DNA of 64,000 nt from Asterias amurensis (Eukaryota > Echinodermata > Asteroidea > Forcipulatida > Asteriidae): NCBI RefSeq assembly GCF_032118995.1, contig NC_092648.1:4541001-4605000 (forward strand), in the 5' to 3' direction. Position numbers and translations under genes: made by a program. The notes under the pieces are model-generated. The model searched no databases. It saw only the letters and a program-made list of their open reading frames with translations, and was not told the origin of the DNA. Below, in pieces: positions 1-11,268 of the stretch; positions within the stretch are counted from its first letter, which is position 1; each line of letters starts with the position of its first letter.

Positions 1-103
1 ACTTGTGTAACTTTGCCTTTGTAACTTAACTCCCCCATCTCACACTCTTGCGAAATTCTGCCTGCCGTTCGCACGCCATAAGCAAATTACATGTTGGCCC
101 CTC

Positions 104-447
104 TTAAAGGCACTGGACACCTTTGCGATTATCAAAGACCAGTTCTCACTTGGTGTATCCCAACATATCCATAAAATAACAATATGTGAAAAAGTACCCT
201 TGTTGCACAAAATTGTGTATTTCTAGATGCCTGAGAAAAGCATCAGGCCTGAGGTCTTTCTCTGATTCAAACGTTTTAGTGAGAAATTACCCCTTTCTCG
301 AAAAAAAAACACGTTTCTTTTTAGGGGAGTCACGTCTCACAATGTTTACCATCAGTAGCTCTCCGTTGCTCGTTACTAAATTGGCTCTAAGTCACGTCAT
401 GATAATTATGCTTTGAGTAATAACCAAAATGTGTCCAGTGCCTTTAA
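104..447 (-). mobile_element. TTAA MITE, family A, near full length
   Basis: Short non-autonomous element bounded by TTAA at both ends. The ends are inverted copies of a GGCACTGGACAC-type terminus (left) and GTGTCCAGTGCC (right). No coding capacity. Its right TTAA is shared with the next copy, so two elements lie end to end in opposite orientation. The family recurs more than a dozen times in this window. TTAA target duplication is typical of piggyBac-like transposition; that assignment is inference. Confidence 0.8.
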
Positions 448-827
448 AGGCAGTGGACAATATTGGTAATTACTCAAAACAATTATTAGCATAAAACCTA
501 ATTTGGTTATGAGTAACGGAGAGCTGTTGATAGTATAAAACATTGTGAGAAACAGCTCCCTCGTCTGAAGTAACAGTTTTCGAGAAAGAAGTAATTTTCC
601 ACGAATTTGATTTAGGGAACTCTGAATTAGATTTGGAGGTCTCGAAACCAAGCATCTGAAAGCACACAACTTCGTGTGACAAGGGTGTTTTTCTTTCTTT
701 CATTATTATCTCGACACTTTGACGACCAATGGAGATCAAATTTTCACAGGTTTGTTACTTTATGTTGAGATACATCAAGTGAGAAGACTGATCTTTGAAA
801 ATTACCAATAGTGTCTAGTGTCTTTAA
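444..827 (+). mobile_element. TTAA MITE, family A, full length
   Basis: Starts TTAA-AGGCAGTGGACAATATTGG and ends with the inverted terminus GTGTCTAGTGTCTTTAA. Internal segments (AATTATTAGCATAAAACC, GAGAAACAGCTCCCTC, TTCACAGGTTTG) are shared with the other family A copies. Non-coding. It abuts the preceding copy through one common TTAA. Confidence 0.82.
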
Positions 828-1824
828 GGCGCGGTAAATATTCTCATGACAGAAACAAACTGGGTTTAAATATTTTTTTCGCGGGAACTCAATCACCACG
901 CTCGTGATGGATTTTTAAAAGAAATATCTCCGGACTTAACGCGTTCCTTACGTGTTTGTACTTTGCAGGCATCTTCAGTGTTATGCGAAGGATTAATGGC
1001 AACAGTTTCTTTACGTCATTGGTCGCCAACACTTCATGCAAAATAAAATAGTGATCTTTCCACCATGCAGTTTCAGAAAGTATGAGATGCTACGAGTTAA
1101 CTTAAACTCTACGCGATTGCAAACGGTCGATAATCTCCACAACGATTTTCAATATAAAGGATTATATTTCACAAACTTGATACCTATCAATTTTATCCCG
1201 ACGATAAATAATATTTCTGCATGCTTCAAATAATATTACTTGCGATTTCTTATTTCTCTCTGGCCATCGAAGAAAGCATGTCAACGAACCTGCACATTAT
1301 CATTGGCTGTAAGCTAAATCAGTATTCCACGAACCCGGTACCTGGGAATTTTGTCTTGATAAATAGTTCTGTTTGAAATAAATAATGTTATTTGCGATTT
1401 CTTAGGGCCTAAAAGCATGTTTATGAAAGTGCACAAAATCCTTGGCTTATGAAAGCTAAACCAGATTTCAGCGTTCTCTGAAAAACATGACCACGTAACT
1501 CGATGTTTCATTAAAATATGCATCTCTTATTATGCAAGGCTCTGCCCCTCTGAATCCTCCACATTCCATCCTAGATTTGAATTATAAAGTCTGTGCTGTT
1601 AATAACATGGCTTCATTGTCATCAGGCCAGGGGGAATGTTATATTGACATGGAAGTTCATTTTGGAAACAAATAGTTCGTATAGTTTGTGTTCTTGATAC
1701 GAGTATAGACCTACTGTAATTATTATTGACAAAAAAGAAGAAAAGATGCACAATTATTCATTGGTTCGTTGTATACTGTCCAAACAACTGACTCTTTGAT
1801 TTCAACTCGGTTGACTGCTTAAGC
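828..1824. other. Intergenic stretch with a weak ~155-bp tandem duplication
   Basis: No supported gene. From about 1160 to 1500 a unit of roughly 155 bp occurs about twice in diverged form: the block ending TTGCGATTTCTTA appears near 1250 and again near 1405, and CTAAATCAG / CTAAACCAG mark the next boundary. Short ORFs here look random. Confidence 0.45.
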
Positions 1825-2108
1825 TTAAAGGGACTGGACACTATTGATAATTGTCAAAGACCAGTCTTCTCACTCAAAATTTGAGCTCAATCGGTCGTCG
1901 AAGTTGCAAGATAATAATGAAAGAAAAAACACCCCTGTCACACGGAGTTGTGTGCTTTCAGATGCTTGATTTCGAGACCTCAAGTTCTAAATCTGAGGTC
2001 ACGAAATCAAATTCGTGGAAAATTACTTCTTTCTCGAAAACTACTCCACTTCAGAGGGAGCCGTTTCTCACAATGTTTTATATCGCACATTTTTTGATCA
2101 CAAATTAA
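1825..2108 (-). mobile_element. TTAA MITE, family A, truncated
   Basis: Begins TTAAAGGGACTGGACACTATT and keeps the tail half of family A (AGACCAGTCTTCTCAC, GAGCTCAATCGG), then stops without the second terminus near 2108. The next 240 bp (2109-2349) show no recognisable feature. Confidence 0.7.
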
Positions 2109-2349
2109 TGACAGCCAAAAGTGCAGTAGCGATGAGTTGCGGTAATCATGCAAACACACCTAGGCCCTAATTCCTATAGGGATCATGTCGCTAATGAATT
2201 GAGAACTCTGTTCAAACATTCATCACATGAAAGTGGCTTCATACAATATTTACCTTGTGAAATTGCTGTTTGTTCTTTAACGCAGAAGCAGTAATTGACA
2301 AGCTATATATTGTTCTCGTTTTGGACAAGGTAAAACCAAAAGTGCGTCA

Positions 2350-2702
2350 GGAAGCACTGGACACTATATTGGTAATTACTCAAAATTATCCTTATAGCTA
2401 CAAATTTGTAATGAACATTGTAGAGCTGTTTATGGTATAAAACAAATATTAAAAAGCCTGCATGAAGCCTTGTATTTGACATCTGAAAGCACACAAATTT
2501 GTGTACCACATACGTCCTGGGGTGGATTTCACAAAGGTAGTCCTAACTTAGGACTAGTCCCAGGCAATGCTAAGAGATAGGACTAGTCCTAAGTTAGGAC
2601 CAGTAACTCATCCTAACTTAGGACTGTTCCTATCTCTTAGCATTGCCTAGGACTAGTTCTAAAGTAGGACTACCTTTGTGAAATCCACCCCGGTGCCTTT
2701 AA
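2350..2702 (+). mobile_element. TTAA MITE, family A, interrupted by a foldback element
   Basis: The left part starts AGCACTGGACACTATATTGG and runs to about 2518. The right terminus GGTGCCTTTAA resumes at 2692. A 173-bp foldback (2519-2691) lies between, so the MITE was the older insertion. Confidence 0.72.
2519..2691. mobile_element. Foldback element nested in a MITE
   Basis: Inverted repeat with arms of about 80 bp: GGGGTGGATTTCACAAAGG at the left end and CCTTTGTGAAATCCACCCC at the right. Inside each arm are further palindromic TCCTAACTTAGGA motifs. Related copies lie at 5628-5790 and 48448-48578, and a left-end piece lies at 7667. Non-coding; transposon class unknown. Confidence 0.75.
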
Positions 2703-3338
2703 ATTTAGACTTTCATTACGACGTATATAGGAAAACAATTTCCGTACACAAACAGAACGGGGATTCTAAGTTAATCTCCAAGTTCAATTGCTTTAGATCA
2801 ATTAATCGTTATGTGGGCCGGGAAATGTAAATGATTGTTTTTACTTTCTTCCCTTCGAACGTGAGCAGTCATGCATCTATACATTTCCCAAGGGTCTCAG
2901 GACACTTAAAGCGATCTCTGATTATCAGCAAAGCAGCTGACAAACTCCGTGGTGGTGCATTTTAATGGAGGGCCTCTTTTTATAAAATGGCGAACGGCAA
3001 ATGCAATTGTGTGCGATAATTATTATGCCCGCTTCTCCATTTTGGCGGTAAGGTCCAGCATGGTTTACCGTCAGCTCTTATTAGATCAAGATTTAGGACA
3101 GAGAGGGGACAAACAACCGTGCATTCGTGACAAGATTCATTGAAGGGTCTGCCGACATGGTGTGGCACTCTGACACCCCCCCCCCCCCCCCCTTTAATCT
3201 GATCGACCTCCATCAGCTCAAGTCAACACCAAAGCGTAACTGTTTCCATTAGATGCGGCCAATGCAGGCAGGCTCTTTTCGGTGTTGCGTTTCTGATTTC
3301 TTACTCTCCGGAAAGTGTCACAGTGTGTATATTCCAAT
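2703..3338. other. Intergenic, no gene seen; poly-C tract
   Basis: Contains a homopolymer run of C at about 3177-3192. The two overlapping short ORFs on opposite strands (2949-3213) have no recognisable domain. Nothing else supported. Confidence 0.5.
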
Positions 3339-3475
3339 TAAAGACAATGGACACTATCGGTAAATACTCAAAATAATTATTAGCATAAACCTTACTTGGT
3401 AATGAGTAATGGGGAGAGGTTGAAAGTAAAAAAAAACATTTTGAGAAACGGCTCCCTCTGAAGTAACGTAAATTT
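3339..3475 (+). mobile_element. TTAA MITE, family A, 5' fragment
   Basis: Starts with the TTAA terminus and AGACAATGGACACTATCGG, continues through the head half (AATTATTAGCATAAACC, GAGTAATGGGGAG, CGGCTCCCTCTGAAG) and then stops. The tail half is missing. Confidence 0.7.
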
Positions 3476-3603
3476 GTTTTTTGTTTATTGCTTTCAAACC
3501 ATTAAGTTCAACAGTCGATCCGCTGGCCCATACTCTCTTTGTGAGATGGGAAAGGGCAGGGGTGATGACTAGCCTTTGCCGTCTTCCTTATGCTGGAGAG
3601 ACC

Positions 3604-3847
3604 AGGGCCCAATTTCATAGCGCTGCTAAGCACAAAAATTTGCTTAGCATGAAATTTCTCCCTTGATAAAAACAGGAATGCCAACCAAATTTCCACGTGA
3701 TTTTCAGGGCAAGCAAACAACAGCTGAACACCAGTAAGACGCAACATGCAACGACTGGAAACTTGGTTGGCATTCCTGTTTTTATCAAGAAAGAAATGTC
3801 ATGCTAAGCAAATTTTTGTGCTTAGCAGCACTATGAAATTGGGCCCT
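3604..3847. mobile_element. Long foldback (inverted-repeat) element
   Basis: Two arms of about 85 bp (3604-3690 and 3765-3847) are near-perfect reverse complements: left AGGGCCCAATTTCATAG, right CTATGAAATTGGGCCCT, with GCTAAGCACAAAAATTTGC inside. A loop of about 75 bp separates them. The terminus CCAATTTCATAG also occurs near 6811 and in the 44.46 and 46.1 kb repeats, so it is a dispersed family. Non-coding. Confidence 0.8.
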
Positions 3848-5627
3848 GGCCACTCTGGAAAAAAAACACTTAGGGTTGAACTTGCTTCTATATTAATAAG
3901 CGATCACATCACACCGAAGGCTCTTCTTGTCCCTGCGGGACGCAGCACTCTGACGATTTCCCCCTTGGCGGGATGCTACTTTTGGGTATCACGTTTTCAT
4001 CCACAATCATTCTGCAAATTAAAGGGGGTATAAGGGGGAATCTTTATGAAAGTAAAGGGGGAATATAGATACTTGGTTACAATCTTTATATTATACAGAA
4101 CTGAAAGAAAAATATAAGAGAATAAACCATACAAAATGGAGGCCGCGCCGGTGTGTTTAGCCAAATGGGTTGTTCCTGCTCACGTTTTAATTCGGTTTTT
4201 GTTTGTGTATTATGTTTTACAGTGCTATAAAACATTACTTCATTACCATCTTCTCATAACTTCACCCATTTCCAATCTTTGCTCCTATCGGCCAGTGTGC
4301 AACCCCCCCCCCCCCCTCCATCTTCCTTTTCCTCACCCCTCCTCGTATGAAGAAGTTTCTGAAGTTGCACATTGAAATTCATTCTATTCGATTGAAACTA
4401 TCAAACTTTCAGAGAATTGGTGATCATCTTGAGATAGCTTGTAGTAAGACAACCTCTGATTTTGTGTGTATATGAAAACTATTGATGCCGTTCTTTTGTG
4501 TATTCTCATCTCATCCATGTACAGGTCATGATTGCGCACAGTTCATTAGAGAGAAGTGGTTCGATTCGCAAGCAAATCCAGAAGTTTCTCTCCCGATGAG
4601 TAGCAATTGGGACTACTCGAACAATGCATGAATGCTGTCTACATTTTATACAACTTACTGCTCCCTGGTGGGTTTACAGGCACGTCAATGGAATGAACGA
4701 TGGAGTATCTATGTCATTAGGCTGCAGGAGAAGTTCTTCATCGATCAGGCCAAGAAATGGACAGAGAAATGAATTTACTTGGATACCGAAAAGGTGTTGA
4801 CATCAGTTTTACTTCCATTTTGCTTTAAACTATTTTGGGTTCATACATTTCACCATGCGAGCAAAGAGCCGTAGGTCTTAATCGGGAGAACAACATCTTT
4901 TTCCAGCATCTCTCACTCTCTCATGAGGACTTTTCAGTGTAACGACACTTTTGAGGTGCTAGTCTGGTGCCTTTAAGTATTGGTTTAACACACGCTTTGA
5001 GCACGTAGCGACATAGGGAACAAAAATGAAGATGGCTACACGTCTACGTCCAGAGGCAGTTCTATTAATAACTGGTTCACGTCAACAACATCATTCATGT
5101 TGTAGCGATGATCAGCTGTTGTCATCTTTCAGTCTGGACTAGTGCCAGGCTCTGGCACATTTAGAGCCAGTTGTTCAAAGTCCTTGGTGGTATGCTCAAT
5201 ATTGAAGACGTCCTTGGGAGACAACGTCAATGCTCGCAGGGTCGTAGCATTCCAAACTTAAACCATATTACAGCCAGGAGCAATTTCATAATATGGTTCC
5301 AAGACGCTCCAGTTGTGAAACTATATTAAAACGAAAATTATAGTCGCTATAACAAACCGCTGCACCCCACGAATCATTCGCCACGAAAGGGCGCTTTTAT
5401 TCCCGCTATCACTTGAGACATGAGCGTCTTGAAACCAAGACCAAGAGCCACCATGCACATCAATTAATGTATATTTAATAGCTTAGATATAGAGCTTCTT
5501 TTGTGCAATAGAGAGAGAGGGAGGGGGGTTGGGTATCATCCATAAGCATGCCATGTGTCGAGTGTTGGTTTGGCTTCTGCATGGTTTTAACCACTAATAT
5601 TTATTTGCCAAACGTACTAACCAGAGG
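3848..5627. other. Intergenic, no gene seen
   Basis: About 1.8 kb with only short random ORFs. A poly-C run lies near 4301-4316 and a GA-rich stretch near 5510-5527. No RNA gene or recognisable transposon apart from these simple tracts. Confidence 0.5.
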
Positions 5628-5790
5628 TCGACTTCACGAAACTCATCCTAACTTAGGATTAATCTTTGGACTTAGGACGAGTTCAGTTCCATATACATAG
5701 ACGTATGACCCATTTAACCCATCCTAAGTTAGGATGAGTTACTCGTTCTAACTCGAGTTAGGTTTAATCCTAGCGTTTCGTGAAATCGGC
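5628..5790. mobile_element. Foldback element, same group as 2519-2691
   Basis: Ends GGTCGACTTCACGAAAC and the inverted GTTTCGTGAAATCGGC. The interior has ATCCTAACTTAGGAT and its complement. Diverged relative of the nested foldback at 2.5 kb. Confidence 0.62.
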
Positions 5791-5955
5791 TGCTGCTATA
5801 AATTAGCATGGAAGTAATCAAAGAAAGTGTACACATAATATAACATGGGGCTATGTTGGTATAAGCTGAATTCAATAGCAGTATTTCTCTATCTGGGTAG
5901 CTTATCTACAAAAGCCCCTTTACGGATTTTTGTTCTCATCTTAGAAGACACTGTG

Positions 5956-6341
5956 TTAAAGGAACACGTTGCCTTGGTCGAGTTGGTCTTTGAAAAGCAT
6001 TTGGAACCATTTGTTATGAAATGCAAGTGGTTATATAAATAATTTAAAAGTAGAATATAATGATCCATACTAACATGCCACGAAATTGCACGGGTTCCTT
6101 TTACGTCGCGAAGAAACACGGTCGGCCATTTTGGGGGTCAAAATGTTGACTCCATAAAATGGCCGACTGTGAAAGGAAAATCGTGCATGCAATTTTGAGT
6201 CATACTTGTGTTGATCATTATTCTACTTTTAAGACCATATTCACCACATCTTTCTAGCCGTATTCATTTCATAACAAATGGTTCCAAACGAGTTTTCAAA
6301 GACCAACTCGTCCGATTGAAGACAACGTGTTCCTCCTTTAA
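5956..6341. mobile_element. TTAA MITE, family C, palindromic
   Basis: Starts TTAAAGGAACACGTTGCC and ends GGCAACGTGTTCC-like inverted sequence plus TTAA. Long imperfect arms meet in the middle at the complementary pair CGGTCGGCCATTTT and AAAATGGCCGACTG. A second copy sits in SLC38A6 intron 7 (28707-29065). Non-coding. Confidence 0.8.
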
Positions 6342-6799
6342 ACCCACTGATGCAAGTTTGCAACTAACCTTTATTCGGTCTTTTTTTCTGAGCCATCTCC
6401 CGTTAATATAACTTTAATGATTTTGCTCATCTTTTATTAAACTTCAAATCATCATTATTTTGAAACTCTTGTATTATTTTATTGTACAGTTTAAGATAAA
6501 AAACTAAAACTATTCTTTATGTATGACCTGGGTTACTCTTAGTGATTAAGGTGCACGCTTTATAATATGTACAGTTAGTATGTAAAATTTTATAATTCAA
6601 CTTCTGGTAATGTGAAATTCGGGATTTTTTTTATCAATGTATAAATTATTCAAAACTTTGAATATTTAGTGAATGGTTTATAAAAGGTTGCATATCGTTT
6701 ACTTCATTTTTGAGTGTTTTCATCCGTCAAAAGTATAGTAAGTTTTACTAAAGTTTGGGCTCAACATATGGTTGGGACAAACTTGGAATTTGGAGTTGA

Positions 6800-7010
6800 T
6801 AAGAGCAAGACCCAATTTCATAGAGCTGTCTATTCCAGCATCAAGCAAATAATCATAGCACCTTTTTGGCTTACCAATAAAAGGTTACCAGACAAAATAA
6901 TGTTGCATACACATCATTTCTGATTGGTGGTGTCATGCTAAATTTGTGCTTACCTGACAAATTGTGTTAAGCAGTATTGTCTGCCTTTAAAGCAGCTCTA
7001 CGAACCAGAT
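6800..7010 (+). repeat. Dispersed repeat fragment (CCAATTTCATAGAGCTG group)
   Basis: Begins CCCAATTTCATAGAGCTG, the same entry sequence as the repeats at 3604, 44.46 kb and 46.1 kb, and carries TGTGCTTACCTGACAAATTG. Poorly preserved. Flanks 6342-6799 and 7011-7666 show no gene; a poly-C run lies at about 7554-7566. Confidence 0.45.
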
Positions 7011-7728
7011 TGTGTTAACGTGGACGGTATCCATCCCTTTTCAGTGACTAAAGGTAACACTTTCAAATAATGAAATTAATGTAAATTTTAATGATTATAT
7101 ACATTTAACTTAAAAGAAACTGAATCTTATTTTGTAATCTGTAAAAGTTTGAATTTGGATTCGTTGACAATAAAAATGAGTAAGGCTACATTGGAATTAC
7201 ACTCGGAGTGTCTGTGTTTGCTGAATTAATGGGGATTTACACACTATGACAACATGGACACTATAGCTGTGTTTAGATGTGTGTTGGACTCAATAGTCAA
7301 CTAATTTGAGGGAATTCTGTTAAAATTACTGTTCCCATTTTTAAATAATCATAATAATTATAACTGAACATTTATCTCAGGAAATCACAGACCTATTCTT
7401 TTTTGCAGTCCGATTACGTTAGGTTTCAAATTTCGCTATAAACAGAATGTCACATAACGTGAGGGAAGAGTCTTGTAGCTGATCCCAATTTCATTAGGGT
7501 CTCTATCTCTCAGGAAATAATGCATCAGAAAACTTAATTTTGTCCTTGGAGCACCCCCCCCCCCCCACCCCCAACCCTCTGTTTTGAAGACATAAAATTA
7601 AAAGGTGTTTACAGAAGGAATCTAATTCAGTTGAAGGAGATGAGTGCCCTTCCGGAATACCCTGGGGTCGATTTCACAAAGAGTTACGACAAGTCCTAGG
7701 AATGAAAATATCCAGGCTTTTATTCTTT

Positions 7729-8549
7729 GTGCACAAACGATGGGAACATATTGCCATATCACAGATCCACATCACGGCCCATACACTGTGCACAAACGAT
7801 GGGTACAGGAATATCCCCATATCACGGGTTCAGTGCGGCCCATACACTGTGCACAAACGATGGGTACAGGAATATAGCCATATTCCGGGTTCAGTGCGGC
7901 CCCATACACTGTGCACAAACGATGGTACAGGAATATAGCCATATTCAAGGGTCCAACGGACGAAACACAACGGTGGGTTGCCCCGTTGGCTGTGCACAAA
8001 CGATGGGTACAGGAATATCCCCATATCACGGGTTCAGTGGGCCCCATACACTGTGCACAATGATGGTACAGGAATATAGCCATATTCAAGGGTCCAACGG
8101 ACGAAACACAACGGTGGGTTGCCCCGTTGGCTGTGCACAAACGATGGGTACAGGAATATCCCCATATCACGGGTTCAGTGGGCCCCATACACTGTGCACA
8201 AACGATGGGTACAGGAATATAGCCATATTTGGGGGTCCAACGGACCGAAACACAATGGTGGGTTACCCCGTTGGCTGTGCACAAACGATGGGTACAGGAA
8301 TATAGCCATATTCCGGGTTCAGTGCGGCCCCATACACTGTGCACAAACGATGGTACAGGAATATAGCCATATTCGGGGGTCCAACGACCGAAACTTAACG
8401 GTGGGTGGCCCCGTTGGCTGTGCACAAACGATGGGTACAGGAATATAGCCATATCCCGGGTTCAGTGCGGCCGATACACTGTGCACAAACGATGGGTACA
8501 GGAATATCCCCATATCACGGGTTCAGTGCGGCCCCATACACTGTGCACA
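7729..8549 (+). repeat. Tandem array, forward half: 12 units of two alternating lengths
   Basis: Each unit starts GTGCACAAACGATGGGTACA. Short units (about 61 bp) end GCGGCCCCATACACT; long units (about 81 bp) carry GGGTCCAACGGACGAAAC and end CCCCGTTGGCT. The order is S S S L S L S L S L S S. Long ORFs run on both strands, but these follow from the repeat and have no protein-like domain. The array begins just after a left-end fragment of the foldback family (7667-7704). Confidence 0.88.
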
Positions 8550-8559
8550 AAAATGATTG

Positions 8560-8785
8560 CACAAGTTTTTATGTCTTGTTATTTTGAGGTCTTGTTATTT
8601 TGAGACCTTTTTCTCTCTTTGCAACAATAAGCATATTTCTATGCCTTCTTGGCAGTTCACTCGCCAAAGGCTGAGGCTTCATGTTAAACAAAAAAAAAAG
8701 ATTTTGGATTTGGGAAATATTGCAGCAAAACATCCGACAGAAAAAAAATTGTTTCTCAAAACAAAGAAGAAAACTCACAGTACGC
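8560..8785. repeat. Spacer between inverted arrays, duplicated at 9300-9760
   Basis: Holds TGTCTTGTTATTTTG, CTCTCTTTGCAACAATAAGC, CTTCTTGGCAGTT and GGATTTGGGAAATAT. The same blocks in the same order reappear at 9301-9446 and 9675-9755. The spacer is therefore the repeated flank of the array, not unique sequence. Confidence 0.75.
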
Positions 8786-8789
8786 CGTT

Positions 8790-9222
8790 GGACCCCCGAT
8801 TATTTTGTGCACAGTGTATGGGGCCGCACTGAACCCGGGATATTGCTATATTCCTGTACCCATCGTTTGTGCACAGCCACCGGGGCCACCCACCGTAAAG
8901 TTTCGGTCGTTGGACCCCCGAATATGGCTATATTCCTGTACCATCGTTTGTGCACAGTGTACGGGCCGCACTGAACCCAAGATATGGCTATATTCCTGTA
9001 CCCATCATTTGTGCACAGTGTATGGGCAGCACTGAACTCGGAATATGGCTATATTCCTGTACCCATCGTTTGTGCTCAGTGTATGGACCGCACTGAACCC
9101 GTGATATGGGGATATTCCTGTACCCATCGTTGTTCACAGTGTATTGGCCATTCTGAATCCGGGATATTGCTATATTCCTGTACTCATCGTTTGTGCACAG
9201 CGTATGGGGCCCTGGTGGATCT
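8790..9222 (-). repeat. Tandem array, inverted half: about 7 units
   Basis: Same short and long units as at 7729-8549 but reverse-complemented (ATTCCTGTACCCATCGTTTG). On the + strand the order is S, L, then S units only, more diverged than the forward half. Together with the forward half it could fold into a hairpin over a kilobase long. Confidence 0.87.
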
Positions 9223-10929
9223 GTGATAAGCTTTATTCCAAATTGTGTAATTAATTTAAAACGGGGATTAATTTGTTTACAATTTGTCTGGGTTGGGGTG
9301 ATGTCTTGTTATTTTGTCGGTGTTGACAAATTAATGTGTCAATATTGGATTTGTTTGGGGGTGACCACAAATATGTTTTTCTTAAGTTTTCAGATCTTTT
9401 CTCTCTTTGCAACAATAAGCATAGTTGTTGGCCTTCTTGGCAGTTAAACGTGTGATTCTAAAAGAATCAGTATGAGTCATTGTGTAAAGACTGCACTCGT
9501 TATAGGCTAAGGTAAAATGTACCCTTCATGTTTCAAAAAAAGGGGATTTTATTCCATAATTTATTCCATAATCCACTAGCACTGGGCACACCTAATTGGA
9601 GGATGCTAAATCGGTTCGCTAATAATACCTAATTGAGTAGTATGGAGATGGGCCAAGATCTTCATAATCAGTTCAGGTTTTGGATTTGGGAAATATAGCA
9701 GCAAAACATTTGACAGAATTTATTTGTCTTTCTCAAAACCAATTAAGATAACTCACAAAAGAAACAAATTATGGGAAAAATAGTTTAAAACCCAACTGAT
9801 GTACAAGGTAGTTATCTTAAATAAAATCCAACTGAATTTTCCAAACTCTAGGCATGACTTTCTATTATTTCTGGGTAGAAAATTGCATTGATTTTTAGCT
9901 TATAGTTTGCTTTATTAATCTTCAAACACTCCATTCCCCGCCCCCCCCCCCAACCCGCCCCCCAACCCGCCCCCCGCCCCCCCCCCACCAATTAATAAAG
10001 TTTAGTTCCGTCACTTGGTGGCGCCCTACTTGTTGAACCACTGGTGAAAAAGTGTTCGGCTGGAACGTGTAAATGAGTGATGACTTCTTCGTCCAATATC
10101 CACTGAAAAGTGCATTTTGCTTTGGTATAAGAGATAAAAGCAACACAAAACGCAACCTGTTTGTCTTCTACACACATTGAGTAATGCTTCAGTCTTCAAA
10201 TAGGTGGGCAGGCTTGTTTAAATCTCTTTCTATATCGTCCGTGATTTGCACCATTTTCTAAAAAAATTCCCAGCCGGGCACAAATCGAAACTGAACTCAC
10301 CATTACATTAGGACTACTCACCATCACCACAACAGGCCAAATACGCTGGATTCCCTCCGATTCTTGGTTGTGTCTAGCTTTCTCTAGCTAGGCATTGACA
10401 TTGCCAGGATTTGAGATTAATTTAATTTATTAGAAAATGATGACATGTCATGTCATCATGATATCCCCCCCCCCCATCCCATCCATGCCCCCGAAATAAT
10501 AAATATCGAAGTCTTATCATGAATATAAAAAAAAAAAATAGCATGCTGGGTACTCACTGGGAAATCCACTCACTGTTGTTTTACAGAATGGTTTAGCATG
10601 TTTAGTGTGACTTACCCGTGGCCGGCTCGGCAGGTCATCGTTCCAGTAAAGTAGTGCCAGCGTGTACAGCGCTTGGTGACCCAAAAAATAAAGGCGTTGA
10701 GCATATTGAGAAGTCCAAAAAAAACGTGCGATGCGACAGAAAAACAACAGTGAGCACTGAGCAGAAAATTGCGTTTTTTTAAGATGTTTTTTAATTTCAC
10801 TTAACAAAAAGGCAATTACAAGCATTATGAATGTATGTTGAGTGTGTGGGGAAAGTTTTGGTTGTGTAGTACAAAGGAAACTTCAGTTATTGATGGTTAA
10901 CAGTCGTAAAACTTGCACCTATCATATTG
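9223..10929. other. Intergenic; array flank copy, C-rich tract, one weak exon-like stretch
   Basis: 9300-9760 repeats the spacer of the inverted arrays. 9936-9988 is an almost pure C tract. On the minus strand, about 10830-10617 gives an open frame of moderately hydrophobic sequence followed by GGGTAAGTCACAC, which resembles a splice donor. I do not recognise the protein, and without an upstream partner it stays unsupported. Confidence 0.35.
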
Positions 10930-11268
10930 GTGGCGTGGTTGGCTTATGCGTAAAGCGCTCGCCTCTCACCAAGGTGACCCCGGTCGGGGCCATATGTGAA
11001 TTGAGTTGTGCGCGCATTGGTTCTCTGCTGTACCACAAGGGTTTTCCAGACCATCCGGTTTTCCTCCCTCAGGAAAAAATCAAACACTTTCGATCTTGGC
11101 TGTGCTCCGTGGTCATAATAGGTTGATGTGGCTGGCAGCTGAATGCGCCCTTGCATGCCTGCTTCTTGAACACGTTGTAGCCGCGTCCTTTGCAATTCAG
11201 CTCTAGCTGCGAGTAAGGACGATTAGCCCCCCAAATTATTATTACTATTATTATTATTATTAAGGCCG
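10930..11268 (+). mobile_element. tRNA-derived SINE with TTA-repeat tail
   Basis: The head GTGGTTGGCTTATGCGTAAAG looks like a tRNA A box. The B-box region is shortened here (GTGACCCCGGTCGGGGCC), while the sister copy at 29463-29790 keeps the full GGTTCGATTCCCGG motif. The body includes GACCATCCGGTTTTCCTCCC and the 3' end is GGACGATTAGCC followed by a (TTA)n tail. Short ORFs inside are chance. Confidence 0.8.

Noticed and set aside
7727-8452. 192- and 226-codon overlapping ORFs on opposite strands
   Set aside because: Products of the tandem array; no domain, low complexity, and the inverted half shows the same sequence drifting without frame preservation.
7729-9222. CRISPR array
   Set aside because: Eukaryotic context, units vary in length, no unique spacers; this is a satellite.
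10944-11206. Overlapping ORFs on both strands near 11 kb
   Set aside because: They fall inside a tRNA-derived SINE that recurs at 29.5 kb with the same chance ORFs.
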